Source of the DNA: Rhizobium leguminosarum
GTDB lineage: Bacteria > Pseudomonadota > Alphaproteobacteria > Rhizobiales > Rhizobiaceae
Direction: 5' to 3'
Assembly: GCF_017876795.1 (NCBI RefSeq)
Contig: NZ_JAGIOR010000009.1
Location: 4,344 to 68,343, forward strand
DNA: 64,000 nucleotides
The notes below the pieces were generated by a model. That model did no database searches, was not told the DNA's origin, and saw only the letters and a program-made list of their open reading frames with translations. Shown here piece after piece: positions 32,429-41,871 of the stretch (position 1 is the first letter of the stretch; each line of letters begins with the position of its first letter). The position numbers and the translations under genes are program-made.

Positions 32429-33033
32429 TGGCCCTTAACCCTCGGATCGGCCCACATTCCGAACGAGCCCTTCTGGCCGATCTCCTCGGCCTTGGCGAGA
32501 TCTGGACGAACAGGCGTTCCGTCTGGCTTCTTTGAGAGGCGGAGTGCACCGAGCGATAGAAGCTGCTCTTCAAACATGTCGACGGAATCGAGACTTCCGG
32601 GAAAATTATAGTAACCGTAGCAAGTCGCGTTCTGGACCGGGGCACCTTGCTCGCTCACGAAGGCGCGGCAAAATACGACCTTGGGGTTTTGCAGCATGAT
32701 TTGAAGCTGCTGCTGCGCAAAGTCGGTGCATGACCCGGCGAAGTCTTCGTTGCGATTGACCATCTCGCCTCTGCAAGGCTCAAGCCCATAAAGGTGCAGT
32801 GTCGTTTTCTCGTCTACGCGGAAGTCGGTCGGCGAAACGGCCTTGAAGCCGGCTGTTGTTGCATAGCCTTTGCGGTCGCCGACTTTGCCGCTCCCGTCAT
32901 AATACTCGATCACCAGCACGGTCTTTCCCGGTGCTGCCAGGGACTTGATGTAGTCCTTGTTGACGTCCGTAACGGACAAGGTGGGTGTTGCCATTACGCA
33001 ACTTGCGACTGCAGCAATTATCATCCGTTTCAT
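32425..33033 (-). CDS. Secreted SNase-like protein, most degenerate copy
   Basis: This 202-residue protein has a signal peptide (KRMIIAAVASCVMATPTLSV). TLHLYGLEPCRGE stands where RVRLxGIDAPE would be; SCTDFAQQQLQIML, NATCYGYYNF, LLSLGALRLSKKP and GSFGMWADPRV follow the order of SNase elements. Catalytic residues are lacking. It is the first gene of the minus-strand operon, and its promoter lies in the 159-bp gap shared with virB1 on the other strand. Confidence 0.6.
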   Translation of the reverse strand: MKRMIIAAVASCVMATPTLSVTDVNKDYIKSLAAPGKTVLVIEYYDGSGKVGDRKGYATTAGFKAVSPTDFRVDEKTTLHLYGLEPCRGEMVNRNEDFAGSCTDFAQQQLQIMLQNPKVVFCRAFVSEQGAPVQNATCYGYYNFPGSLDSVDMFEEQLLSLGALRLSKKPDGTPVRPDLAKAEEIGQKGSFGMWADPRVKGQ

Positions 33034-33192
33034 TTTCTAGCCCTTACCCATATTGCTTCCGTCTATTGCCCCGCGAAAAGGGGTTTAAGTGTTCAGCAAA
33101 AAAGTGTATCGCTGAACCAATTCGATGTCACGCGTTCACCAACTTAACCAGTTTTCGTGTCAATCACAACACCGCAAGTTTAGCGGGGGCCA

Positions 33193-34152
33193 ATGGAAAA
33201 AAGGGCAAGAATTGCAGGCAGTTCGGGCAAGGCCGCGTTGGCGGGGACAGCCCTTTTGACCATGATCATGGGCGGGATTTGTCACGCCCAAGACGGTCAT
33301 AAAACTGGAAATATTGCTGATAATAAAGGCACTTGGCAGACTAATGGTAATGCTGAGCTTGCAACGAACTTTGAGGAACGATGGCATGGGTCCGAAAAGG
33401 AGTTCGTTCTTGGCGCTGATGGAGTCATAAAGCAGACCGACAACGCAGATGAAAACCAACCAAAATTTAGGGGTTCGAACCATATTGATGCAGATTTGGG
33501 CTATTCTGCTACCGTCATTGGCGCGGCGCAAAACGCTGAAAATGTGCAACTCCCGACAGGCTCAATAACGCAATTTGATGCAAAACTTCGGGCAAACAGC
33601 AACACCAATGAAGTGCATGAATGTGGTCCGTCTCCGCTAAACACTGACGAAATTAAGTCTTTGGTGGTCCAGACGGCGCGGAAGTACAGCGTTGATGAAG
33701 TCTTCGCGGCGGCAATCGCCTGGGCAGAGAGTGGCTTTGATCAAAGCCGCAACTCGCCCAAGGGCGCTCGCGGGCCAATGCAGCTCATGCCGGCTACGGC
33801 CGCTCGCTTTGGCGTCAAGGATGTCTGTGATCCGGCGCAGAACATCGAGGGCGGCATGAAGTATCTGCGGGTACTGCTCGACGAGTTCCAAAACCCGCTA
33901 CTCGTCGCGGCCGCCTACAACAGCGGCGAACAGCGGATCTATGAACACGGTGGCATCCCGCCCTTCCAGGAAACGGTCGGATACGTCGCCAAGGTCGTGA
34001 ACTATCAGCTCGGGCTGCCCACGCCGGCGGCAAAAGGCAAATCCAGAAAGCCCGCTCAGCAAGCGGTCTCGGATGCGAGTGACAGCGGGGACGCTGGTGT
34101 CATCGCTGTGAAGAAAACCGGCGCGTTTGTCGGCGGTGTGATGCACTTTTGA
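33193..34152 (+). CDS. virB1: VirB1-type lytic transglycosylase
   Basis: This is a 319-residue protein with a signal peptide (residues 1-33, ending CHAQ). An unusual, AT-richer, asparagine-rich region of about 115 residues precedes the SLT domain. The SLT domain has AAIAWAESGFDQSRNSPKGA with the catalytic glutamate, then GPMQLMPATAARFGV and LVAAAYNSGEQRI. It opens local peptidoglycan for the secretion channel. It is the first gene of the plus-strand virB operon. Confidence 0.9.
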   Translation: MEKRARIAGSSGKAALAGTALLTMIMGGICHAQDGHKTGNIADNKGTWQTNGNAELATNFEERWHGSEKEFVLGADGVIKQTDNADENQPKFRGSNHIDADLGYSATVIGAAQNAENVQLPTGSITQFDAKLRANSNTNEVHECGPSPLNTDEIKSLVVQTARKYSVDEVFAAAIAWAESGFDQSRNSPKGARGPMQLMPATAARFGVKDVCDPAQNIEGGMKYLRVLLDEFQNPLLVAAAYNSGEQRIYEHGGIPPFQETVGYVAKVVNYQLGLPTPAAKGKSRKPAQQAVSDASDSGDAGVIAVKKTGAFVGGVMHF

Positions 34153-34163
34153 AGGAGAGAAGT

Positions 34164-34511
34164 ATGCAGATTGCAATGCAAACGGGGAAGTCTCAGGCAG
34201 TCAAGCTTGCGGCTCTGTTCGGTCTCGTGGCCGCTATCCAGATCGTCGGCGCTGATATCGCCTTTGCGCAGGCTGCCGGAGGAGGCGCCTTCGCGCCGCT
34301 TCAAACCGCGGTCCAGATGATCGTCGATTTCATCACCGGTCCATTCGGCCGCCTGATGGCGATCATTGCCGTCATCGGACTTGGCTTCCTCGCCTTCGCC
34401 GGCCGTCTTTCATGGTTCACTGCGGGCGCGGTCGTCATTGGCATTGGTCTTGTGTTCGGTGCGCCGTCAATCGTTGACCAGATGATTTCGTCTGTCGGCG
34501 GCGGCAACTGA
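34164..34511 (+). CDS. virB2: VirB2 major pilin
   Basis: The ATG at 34164 follows GAAGGAGAG and gives a 115-residue prepilin. A long signal peptide ends near ADIAFAQAAGGG, followed by the mature pilin with two hydrophobic segments (FGRLMAIIAVIGLGFLAFA and WFTAGAVVIGIGLVFGAP). Size and topology are those of VirB2/TrbC. Confidence 0.9.
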   Translation: MQIAMQTGKSQAVKLAALFGLVAAIQIVGADIAFAQAAGGGAFAPLQTAVQMIVDFITGPFGRLMAIIAVIGLGFLAFAGRLSWFTAGAVVIGIGLVFGAPSIVDQMISSVGGGN

Positions 34512-34513
34512 TC

Positions 34514-34813
34514 ATGAGCGAGTTTCAGGACGAAAAGCCATCTCTGACGCCGCTGGTGATCGGGTTAACCCGGTCCCCAACGCTTTGGGGGGTGCCTTAC
34601 ATGGCTGTGGTGCTGATCGTTGGCATCACAATCATCGGCTGGCTCGCAACGAATCATCTTTTGGCGTTGCTCATCGCTCCAGTCGCCTACCTTGTCCTGT
34701 TCTCGCTCTGCACCTGGGACAACAAGATCCTCGACGTGCTGCAGGTGACGTCTCGCAAGACGCCGCGCACGCCCAACAAGCGCTTTTGGGGCACCAACTC
34801 GTACGGACCGTAA
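34514..34813 (+). CDS. virB3: VirB3 inner-membrane protein
   Basis: This 99-residue protein begins 2 bp after the virB2 stop. It has the VirB3 profile: a short N-terminal segment (LTRSPTLWGVPYMAVVLIVG) and a second hydrophobic stretch (LLALLIAPVAYLVLFSL), then a basic C-terminus (RKTPRTPNKRFWG). VirB3 works with VirB4 in pilus assembly. Confidence 0.9.
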   Translation: MSEFQDEKPSLTPLVIGLTRSPTLWGVPYMAVVLIVGITIIGWLATNHLLALLIAPVAYLVLFSLCTWDNKILDVLQVTSRKTPRTPNKRFWGTNSYGP

Positions 34814-34815
34814 CC

Positions 34816-37275
34816 ATGCTGAAAGTTGTCAAAGAAGAGCTTGGGTTTGGCCGGGTCGCTGGAAACGAGCGGCCCATGTCGACTCATATTCCGTATCTGC
34901 GCCACGTCTCTGATACGGTTGTCGGGCTGGAGAACGGCTCACTTTTGAGCGTCATCAAGCTTGATGGCCTGTTCTTCCAAACGGAAGACCAGGCTGAGCT
35001 CAACATGCGCTCGGTCGTGCAAAACACGATGATCCGAGCCTTGGGATCCAGCCGCTATTCTCTTTGGTCGACCGTGATCCGCCGAGAGGTCGAAACAGAG
35101 ATTGGTGGGGCGTATGACTCATCGTTCTGCAATCTTTTGAACAAGCGTTATATGGAGCAACTGCGCCATAAGCGCATGTTCACGAACGAGATTTACCTGA
35201 CCATTGTGCGCTCTGGCATGCGGGGCGCTCTTGGGGTCGGCGACACCCTGAAAAGGATCTTCGACAGGGCCAACAAAGACGCTCGGGTCCAGCAAACGCG
35301 CGAAGATGTTACAGAGCTTGAAGAGCTGATCGGCAATATCGTGCGCGATCTGCACAAATATGGAGCGCGGGCGCTCGGCATAACCTATCGTCGCAGGAAC
35401 GACGACGAGGCCAAGATCGAAGGACAGGAGGAGAAGGAAAGGGGCGAGCCCTACTCCGAGCCCTGCGAATTCTTCAATACGATTCTGACATGCGGCGTGC
35501 CGCGTAAAATGCGCCTGCCACGCATGGGTATCCGCAATTACGTGGGCACGTCGCGACTGCATTTCAGCAAACGGACCATGCAGGCTCAAGCGGCGGTAGA
35601 TGAAGACAACCGCTTTGGCGCGCTCCTGTCGATCAAGGAATACCCGCCCTTTACCGGCCCGGGCATGCTCGATGGCTTGTTGCAGGTGAACCACGAATTC
35701 ATTCTGACGCAATCCTTCACGATCGCCGACAAGCCGATTGCGCAAGAGCGTATTAGCCGCTTGCAACGGCAAATCCGGGCATCGGACGAATCCGGCAGTT
35801 CGGTCGAGCAGGACATCGACTTTGCGCTCAATAGCCTGATGAACCAGGAAGCCGTGTTCGGCTTCCATCATCTTTCGCTTTTGTGCCTCTCCCGCGATTT
35901 GCAGGGCATAAGTCGCACGGTTTCCGAACTCGGCGCCTGCCTCACCGACATGAACATCAACTGGCTTCGCGAGGATTTGAACCTCGAGGCCGCCTTTTGG
36001 GCTCAGCTCCCCGGCAACTACAGCTACATTTCCCGCAAGGCGATGCTTTCGAGCGCGAATTTCTCCGGCCTCTCCTCGATGCACAATTTCGCGACGGGAC
36101 AGGCTGATCGCACCCATTGGGGACTACCGATCACCATTCTCGAAACCACGTCGCAAACGCCGTATTGGTTCAACTTCCACCGTCGCGACATCGGCCACTT
36201 CCTTGTTACCGGCCCGACCGGCTCCGGCAAGACGGTCGCGTTGACGTTCCTGTTGGCGCAGGCGATGCGCGTTTCACCGACGCCAAAAGCCGTGTTCTTC
36301 GACAAGGACCGGGGTGCAGAAATCTTCGTAAGGGCGATTGGCGGTTCGTATGAGGTGCTGTCGCCGGGGACACCAACCGGCTTCAACCCGCTCCAGCTCG
36401 ACAATACCGGCCCCAATCGCGAATTCTTGCTGCGGCTGTTGAAGGCGATGCTGCGCTCCGGTGATCGCAGCGACTTTACGCAAGAAGACGATGATACGCT
36501 GGAGAGAGCGATCGTTCGTCTGATGCAGGAACCTGCGGCGGAACGCAATTTGCCAAACCTTGCCGGCCTGCTAGTGGGCCGGTCGCGGGCGGATGCCAAT
36601 GACCTTCATTCACGCCTCCGCCCTTGGATCGACGGCGAAAAGGCGTGGCTCTTCAACGCCCAGCATGACGTCCTCTCCTTCTCTGGTCGTAGCGTCTTCG
36701 GGTTCGACATGACGAACATCCTCGGCAACGAGGATCTTCGCACGCCGGCGCTGATGTACCTCTATCACCGTTTGGACGAGCTGCTGGACGGCAACCCGGT
36801 CATGTTCTTCATGGACGAGGGATGGCAGCTCCTCATGGACGAGACCTTTTCGGCCTTCATCGTCGACAAGATGAAGACCATCCGTAAGCTCAACGGCATT
36901 GTCGGTTTTGGCACTCAGTCCGCCGCAGATATCGCCAAGGCGAAAGCTTCGCATACGCTGATCGAGCAATCGGCGACCAATATTCATTTTCCAAACCCTC
37001 GGGCCGATGAAGACAGCTACATCAAACGCTTCGGCCTGACGGTGAAGGAATTCAACTTCATCAAGAACACCCCGCCCGAGAAGCGAACCTTCCTAATCAA
37101 ACACGGCAATGACTCGGTCATCGCCCGGCTCGATCTCTCCACTATGCCCGATCTCGTGAAGGTGCTTTCCGGACGGAAGGAGACCGTCGAGGAGTGCGCG
37201 GCGCTTCGGGAAAAATATGGCGACGAGCCTGAAAATTGGCTGGCTGATTTTTGCGGATGGGAGAAGGCCGAATGA
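34816..37275 (+). CDS. virB4: VirB4 ATPase
   Basis: The ATG at 34816, 2 bp after virB3, gives an 819-residue ATPase; longer frames in the same register run into virB3 and are unlikely. Walker A is [14 protein letters not shown] near residue 470, Walker B is [12 protein letters not shown] near residue 665, and [20 protein letters not shown] follows. VirB4 energises pilus biogenesis and substrate transfer at the inner membrane. Its stop overlaps the next start (ATGA). Confidence 0.95.
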   Translation: MLKVVKEELGFGRVAGNERPMSTHIPYLRHVSDTVVGLENGSLLSVIKLDGLFFQTEDQAELNMRSVVQNTMIRALGSSRYSLWSTVIRREVETEIGGAYDSSFCNLLNKRYMEQLRHKRMFTNEIYLTIVRSGMRGALGVGDTLKRIFDRANKDARVQQTREDVTELEELIGNIVRDLHKYGARALGITYRRRNDDEAKIEGQEEKERGEPYSEPCEFFNTILTCGVPRKMRLPRMGIRNYVGTSRLHFSKRTMQAQAAVDEDNRFGALLSIKEYPPFTGPGMLDGLLQVNHEFILTQSFTIADKPIAQERISRLQRQIRASDESGSSVEQDIDFALNSLMNQEAVFGFHHLSLLCLSRDLQGISRTVSELGACLTDMNINWLREDLNLEAAFWAQLPGNYSYISRKAMLSSANFSGLSSMHNFATGQADRTHWGLPITILETTSQTPYWFNFHRRDIGHFLVTGPTGSGKTVALTFLLAQAMRVSPTPKAVFFDKDRGAEIFVRAIGGSYEVLSPGTPTGFNPLQLDNTGPNREFLLRLLKAMLRSGDRSDFTQEDDDTLERAIVRLMQEPAAERNLPNLAGLLVGRSRADANDLHSRLRPWIDGEKAWLFNAQHDVLSFSGRSVFGFDMTNILGNEDLRTPALMYLYHRLDELLDGNPVMFFMDEGWQLLMDETFSAFIVDKMKTIRKLNGIVGFGTQSAADIAKAKASHTLIEQSATNIHFPNPRADEDSYIKRFGLTVKEFNFIKNTPPEKRTFLIKHGNDSVIARLDLSTMPDLVKVLSGRKETVEECAALREKYGDEPENWLADFCGWEKAE

Positions 37276-38360
37276 GGAAAAGTCCTGCATTAGGGGTAAT
37301 TTCTGCGCTGTGGCTTGGCGTTGCTGGACCGGCTGTCTCTCAGGTGCCTGTCATCGACGGGAAAGTGCTCGAGACCGACACGAAACGCGACGCGACAACT
37401 ACTGAAATCGAAAAGACAGACAGCGACCGTTACACGGTCAGCAAAAGTGTGACCTGCTCGATGTATCGCCCAGGCCGAAGCGGCGATGCAGCCTCAGCGG
37501 CCACGGCTAATCCGGAGATTACCGGTCTGGTGAAGCGTGTCGCCCAAGAGGAAGGCGTCGATGAAAATCTCTTCATGGCGCTCGTCTACCAAGAAAGCCG
37601 CTTCAATCCTTGTGCGAAATCACCGGTCGGCGCGATCGGGCTTTCTCAACTCATGCCTGGCACGGCAAAAGATCTCGGGGTCGACCCGCACAATATCGAA
37701 GACAATCTCCGAGGCGGGGCGCGCTACCTCAAGCAACAGCTTCGCCGGTTCAACGGCAACACCAATCTGGCGCTGGCCGCCTACAATGCGGGACCCGGCA
37801 ACGTACAGAAGTATGGCGGGATTCCTCCATTCAAGGAAACGCAAGGGTATGTCGCGAACATCACCCAAAAGTGGCTTCCTGCCTTCGGCGGTTCCGACGT
37901 TGCCAATATCCCGGTGAACTATGGCGGTGGATCGACGTCCTTTACCGGGATGCGGGATTCTACCATCAATTCCATGGCGACGTCGCAGGCGATCGGGGAA
38001 GGCGGCGGCAACGTCGCGTCGTGGCTGCAACAGTTGGGCGCGATGTCCAGCGGCACAATCCAGGACAGTTGGGACCACAACTCCGGTGCCCGCAATGCCA
38101 ATCTCGAAATGATGAACCAGGTCATCCGCCTCGGCACAACGATGGCGGATCTGATGAACTCCCGTAACGCGGTTGATCTCAGCGGCCTGTCCGGATCCTC
38201 GCGCACGAGCGATTTCAAGAATGATGACGATAAGGAGGATCGCGAAACGACCGGTTTGTGCGATCCGCGCCAGGAGCTCGAATGGAGCCCGACGGAGAAG
38301 GCTTGCGTCCAAAAGCGGGAACGCGAGCACAACGTAGAACTGATGTTGAACGCTCAATGA
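37272..38360 (+). CDS. Second lytic transglycosylase of the virB operon
   Basis: This 362-residue protein has a signal peptide ([19 protein letters not shown]) and then VPVIDG, the same N-terminal start as the following VirB5. The SLT domain contains [20 protein letters not shown] with the catalytic glutamate, [15 protein letters not shown] and [13 protein letters not shown]. The C-terminal 130 residues are VirB5-like in composition, with a short helical motif [15 protein letters not shown]. It stands between virB4 and virB5, in addition to the true VirB1 at 33193. Confidence 0.85.
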   Translation: MRKSPALGVISALWLGVAGPAVSQVPVIDGKVLETDTKRDATTTEIEKTDSDRYTVSKSVTCSMYRPGRSGDAASAATANPEITGLVKRVAQEEGVDENLFMALVYQESRFNPCAKSPVGAIGLSQLMPGTAKDLGVDPHNIEDNLRGGARYLKQQLRRFNGNTNLALAAYNAGPGNVQKYGGIPPFKETQGYVANITQKWLPAFGGSDVANIPVNYGGGSTSFTGMRDSTINSMATSQAIGEGGGNVASWLQQLGAMSSGTIQDSWDHNSGARNANLEMMNQVIRLGTTMADLMNSRNAVDLSGLSGSSRTSDFKNDDDKEDRETTGLCDPRQELEWSPTEKACVQKREREHNVELMLNAQ

Positions 38361-38371
38361 GGAGAACTGTC

Positions 38372-39076
38372 ATGAAACGTGTGATTTTGACGGCGTATTC
38401 GGTGGCCGCCCTTGCGTCCTCGGCTTTGGCGCAGGTCCCGGTGATCGACGGTGCCAATCTTGAGATTGCGCAGCGAACGTCGAAGACGACCGATGATATC
38501 CTTGGCACTAATAAGGAAGTGCTGAAAACGGTCCAGGAAACCCTTCAAGCCGTGACTGGCGACCGCGGAAGCGATGCCAACCAGATGCAAAATCTTGCCG
38601 TTGGCAATGGCTTCAGCGTCTCACAGATGCCGTCGTTCGATAGCCTGATGTCGGGTGGCGTTCCAAACTTCGGCGGTATGGGCGGCGATGTCGCCAAGGT
38701 CGCAACGACCTTCATCAACGGCCTGCAACTGGTGAAAAATCTTTCCGGCCAGTCAGGCAGCTCCTTTTCCGGCGACAAGTCCTACGAGGAGATGGTGAAC
38801 ACCGTTCTTGGCGTCGCAGCCCTCGTCACCGGTTCGCAGCAGGCCGTCCAGACTCGCCGCTCGTCTTTCGAGCAGGCTGGCGCAAATATCGGCCAAGCCA
38901 AGGACATTAAGGGCTCGATCGATCAGAACACTCAGCTTCAGGTGCAAGCCGGGCTTACGATCAACGAGCTGATCGGCGTGATGAACGGAGCCGTATCGTC
39001 GCTCCAGGCCGACAACCAAAGACGCCTGACCGACATCTCTAATTCTAAGAAGGCTCTCAGCTACAGTGACCAGTAA
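38372..39076 (+). CDS. virB5: VirB5-like minor pilin
   Basis: The ATG at 38372 follows GGAGA and gives 234 residues. The signal peptide ends SSALAQ, and the mature protein starts VPVIDGANLEIAQRTSKTTD. Helical segments and repeated glutamine-rich stretches (KDIKGSIDQNTQLQVQAGLT, then IGVMNGAVSSLQADNQRRL) match VirB5/TrbJ-like tip adhesins. The last 11 bases overlap the following lipoprotein gene. Confidence 0.85.
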   Translation: MKRVILTAYSVAALASSALAQVPVIDGANLEIAQRTSKTTDDILGTNKEVLKTVQETLQAVTGDRGSDANQMQNLAVGNGFSVSQMPSFDSLMSGGVPNFGGMGGDVAKVATTFINGLQLVKNLSGQSGSSFSGDKSYEEMVNTVLGVAALVTGSQQAVQTRRSSFEQAGANIGQAKDIKGSIDQNTQLQVQAGLTINELIGVMNGAVSSLQADNQRRLTDISNSKKALSYSDQ

Positions 39077-39293
39077 CATCACCATACCAGCGAAGGTGTT
39101 TTTTCCTTTCTTGATCGTGGCCGGCCTCGCCGGCTGCGGCACGGCGGCGAAGGAAAAGACCGCTCCCTGCAAGAGGCCTGCCAACCTGACCTCCTATGCG
39201 TCAGATCCTCGCCTCGAATGTGGGCCGATGACAAGTGTCAATGGCAACGCAGCCGACGCCCTCGCGGCTATTGACGCCATGGCGGCGAATTAA
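39066..39293 (+). CDS. Small lipoprotein (VirB7-like or entry-exclusion)
   Basis: This 75-residue protein has a lipobox VAGLAGC near residue 24 and a short mature part with two further cysteines (APCKRP, LECGPM). In position it falls between virB5 and virB6, whereas VirB7 usually lies after virB6, and there is no room for a gene between virB6 and virB8. It could therefore be the VirB7 of this system or an EexN-like entry-exclusion lipoprotein; the sequence does not decide. Confidence 0.75.
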   Translation: MTSNITIPAKVFFPFLIVAGLAGCGTAAKEKTAPCKRPANLTSYASDPRLECGPMTSVNGNAADALAAIDAMAAN

Positions 39294-39304
39294 GGACGTT
39301 GGCG

Positions 39305-40333
39305 ATGAACGACTTTCTTGGGGCGTTGCTGGAAAGAATTGAACAGACCGGAGCGAATTTCTCGTCGCGAGCCTACGGGATCGTCGGCAATGAGGTCGTG
39401 CCCCTGCTGACGATCATGTTCATCGCGTATGTGGGCTTTTACGGTCTCCAACTGTTCATGGGAACCGCTCGCGTCAGCGTCAGCGAAATTATCGGCCGGG
39501 TGGCGCGTATGTTGATCATCCTCGCGCTGGTGAGGAATTGGGACTATTTTAACACCCTCTTCTATTCTTGGTTGAACGACACCCCGGAGGACGTTGGCCG
39601 AGCTATCCTCACCGCCACAGGGACCGGTATCACGGAACCGACAAACGGCCTGTCGATGATCTGGCGAACGGCCAACGAGGCAGCTTCAGCCTTCGCGGAA
39701 CAGTCAGGATATTTTTCAGTGTTGCCGTCGATGGTCGGATTTCTGATCATGTTCGCCGTCGCTGTTTTCATCGCGGTAGCATTGGCAATCCTTCTGCTTG
39801 CAAAGGTGATGATGTGGGTCTTGATCGGGACGGCTCCCATCTTCATCGGTTGCATGCTTTTCGACCAGACGAGGGGTTTGGGCGTCGCCTGGTTCCAACA
39901 GGTGCTGATGTATGCATTGATCCCGCTGTTCGTTTATGTCGTGGCGGCATTCCTTATTGCAGCAATGGACCCGGAGCTGACAAAGGTCAGCAGCGCTGCA
40001 AGCCAAAGGCGCCTTCAGCTCAGTGACATCTCCGCTTTCTTGCTGCTCTGCGCCGCCGGCGCGTTTGTCCTCTTTAATATTCAGGTTCTCGCGCAAGGGA
40101 TAACCGGTGGTGTGGCTGCCGGTCTCGGCAATGTCGCGCGCGCAGTCGGCCGATTTGCTGGCATATCGGCGCCGGTTTCGGCCCTGTCGGGAGGGCAGCG
40201 CCTGGCGGGAGCAGCAGGCAATGCGGGAATGCAAGCCAGGGCGCGCACACAAGAAGGCATGCGAGCCAACATACGAAACGCCAGCGCTGAGGCGATGCAG
40301 AACCGCATCAGCAACAACAGCACGCCGCGCTGA
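39305..40333 (+). CDS. virB6: VirB6 polytopic membrane protein
   Basis: From the ATG at 39305 this 342-residue protein has at least five membrane segments (VVPLLTIMFIAYVGFYGLQLF is one; others include FLIMFAVAVFIAVALAILLL and SAFLLLCAAGAFVLFNIQ). VAWFQQVLMYALIPLF corresponds to the conserved central tryptophan region of VirB6/TrbL. The C-terminal 70 residues are glycine-, alanine- and arginine-rich. A TTG at 39299 would add two residues. Confidence 0.9.
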   Translation: MNDFLGALLERIEQTGANFSSRAYGIVGNEVVPLLTIMFIAYVGFYGLQLFMGTARVSVSEIIGRVARMLIILALVRNWDYFNTLFYSWLNDTPEDVGRAILTATGTGITEPTNGLSMIWRTANEAASAFAEQSGYFSVLPSMVGFLIMFAVAVFIAVALAILLLAKVMMWVLIGTAPIFIGCMLFDQTRGLGVAWFQQVLMYALIPLFVYVVAAFLIAAMDPELTKVSSAASQRRLQLSDISAFLLLCAAGAFVLFNIQVLAQGITGGVAAGLGNVARAVGRFAGISAPVSALSGGQRLAGAAGNAGMQARARTQEGMRANIRNASAEAMQNRISNNSTPR

Positions 40334-40369
40334 GGCGCGAAAGTAAGGCTAGGTTTAAGGGCTAGACGA

Positions 40370-41065
40370 ATGGCAGAAACAAATGAAGCAGTTCTTCGGA
40401 GCTATTTTCAAGACGGCGATCGGTGGGAGCACGAAATCGTAAAGAAGGCCAAGCGGTCTCGCACGCTCGCATGGTTCGTCACCACGATTTTCGGCGCAAT
40501 AACCTTGCTGTCCTTAACGACGCTGGTGATGCTCGTACCGCTGAAGAGCTTCGAACCCTACATCGTCGAGGTCGACAAGAACACCGGATACATGGAGATC
40601 AAAACCGGTCTCACACGCTCGGCGAATCTCACAGATCAGCAGGCGGTCACACAGGCCAACGTCGTGCGTTATATTCGCTCGCGTGAGGGATACGACCCCT
40701 TTGCGATTGAGCAGAATTTCGGCATTGCCGCCCTACTCTCCACGGGCGACGCGGCCCGTGAGCTGCAGGAACTCTATAGCGCGGCAAATCCCAACAATCC
40801 CGCCCGGGCTTTGGGGAAGAACAAGAGTGTGACGGTCGATATCAAATCCGTCACCTTTTCTAATGCCAGCACGGCCCTAGTGCGGTTTTCAACCACGGAG
40901 AAAACGGACACGGATTCCATCACCCGGCATTACATTTCGGTCGTCCGCTATCGCTATACGGACACGCCGTCGACCAATGAATGGCGCTTCGAAAACCCGC
41001 TGGGCTTCCAGGTCTACAACTACCGTCGCGATCAAGAGACGGTGACGCCTGGAGACGATAAATGA
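40370..41065 (+). CDS. virB8: VirB8 inner-membrane scaffold
   Basis: This 231-residue protein has a single transmembrane helix (TLAWFVTTIFGAITLLSLTT) after a charged cytoplasmic tail, then a periplasmic NTF2-like domain with LKSFEPYIVEVDKNTGYME, YIRSREGYDP and SVVRYRYTDTPSTNEWRFENPLGF, typical VirB8 features. Four bases overlap virB9. Confidence 0.95.
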   Translation: MAETNEAVLRSYFQDGDRWEHEIVKKAKRSRTLAWFVTTIFGAITLLSLTTLVMLVPLKSFEPYIVEVDKNTGYMEIKTGLTRSANLTDQQAVTQANVVRYIRSREGYDPFAIEQNFGIAALLSTGDAARELQELYSAANPNNPARALGKNKSVTVDIKSVTFSNASTALVRFSTTEKTDTDSITRHYISVVRYRYTDTPSTNEWRFENPLGFQVYNYRRDQETVTPGDDK

Positions 41066-41871
41066 TCAAACGCCTCCTGCTTTCTGCGACCGTCATGGCC
41101 GCGACGATGACTCACGTCCACGCTGCGCAGGCGCCACGGCCGGGCTCGCTCGATTCGCGTGTCACCAGCGTCGTCTACCAGTCGAACAATGTGGTGAAAG
41201 TTTCTGCCACCTACGGCATCTCCACCATGATCATCTTTGATGAGGACGAAAAATTCGAAACAATATCGCTCGGCGACACAGATAGTTGGCAGGTCGCCCC
41301 GTCTGAGAAGGGCAATATCCTGTTCGTCAAGCCGATTGCGAAGAACGTCGCCACCAACATGAACGTCGTGACGAGCAAGAGGATCTATTTCCTCGAGCTC
41401 AACGACCATGCTCCGACCGATGGCAAGCAGATCTTCGGAATCCGGTTCGTCTATCCTGAGAAGGACCTGAATGCTTCGCTGCGCAAGGAAGCGGAGTACC
41501 GGGCTGCAAACCCGAACATGTCAAATCTCGACAAGGCCAACGTCAATATCGACTATTCGTTTTCAGGTGACCCAGCACTGAAGCCTAGGATGATTTTCGA
41601 CGACGGGAAAAAGACCTTCTTCAAGTTCGGCAGCCGCGTTCCCGCGATTTTTGCGGTGCAGTCAGACTTCTCTGAGACGTTGCGCAATTTCCGCAAGGAG
41701 GGCGAATACATCGTCGTCGACGGTGTGGCGACGCAATATACGCTCCGCGATGGCAACCAGTGGACATGCATCTTCAACCTTCGCAAGCCTGACTTCGGCG
41801 CTCCGGATCCGGACATTCTAGGTCCGGCCCATGACACCAAGGCGACGGAACGTAGGAGGAGCGGCAACTAA
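41062..41871 (+). CDS. virB9: VirB9 outer-membrane-complex protein
   Basis: This 269-residue protein has a signal peptide ending VHAAQ. The N-terminal domain includes VKVSATYGISTMIIFDEDE and the C-terminal domain includes IDYSFSGDPALKPRMIFDDG and KKTFFKFGSRVPAIFAV, which are conserved in VirB9. It binds VirB7 and VirB10 in the core complex. Its stop and the virB10 start share a base (TAATG). Confidence 0.95.
   Translation: MIKRLLLSATVMAATMTHVHAAQAPRPGSLDSRVTSVVYQSNNVVKVSATYGISTMIIFDEDEKFETISLGDTDSWQVAPSEKGNILFVKPIAKNVATNMNVVTSKRIYFLELNDHAPTDGKQIFGIRFVYPEKDLNASLRKEAEYRAANPNMSNLDKANVNIDYSFSGDPALKPRMIFDDGKKTFFKFGSRVPAIFAVQSDFSETLRNFRKEGEYIVVDGVATQYTLRDGNQWTCIFNLRKPDFGAPDPDILGPAHDTKATERRRSGN

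Noticed and set aside
33898..34304. Minus-strand frames over virB1 and virB2
   Set aside because: They are shadows of well-supported virB genes and carry no family motifs.
39066..39293. Firm assignment as VirB7
   Set aside because: The lipobox fits, but the position before virB6 and the lack of a diagnostic motif leave entry exclusion equally possible.
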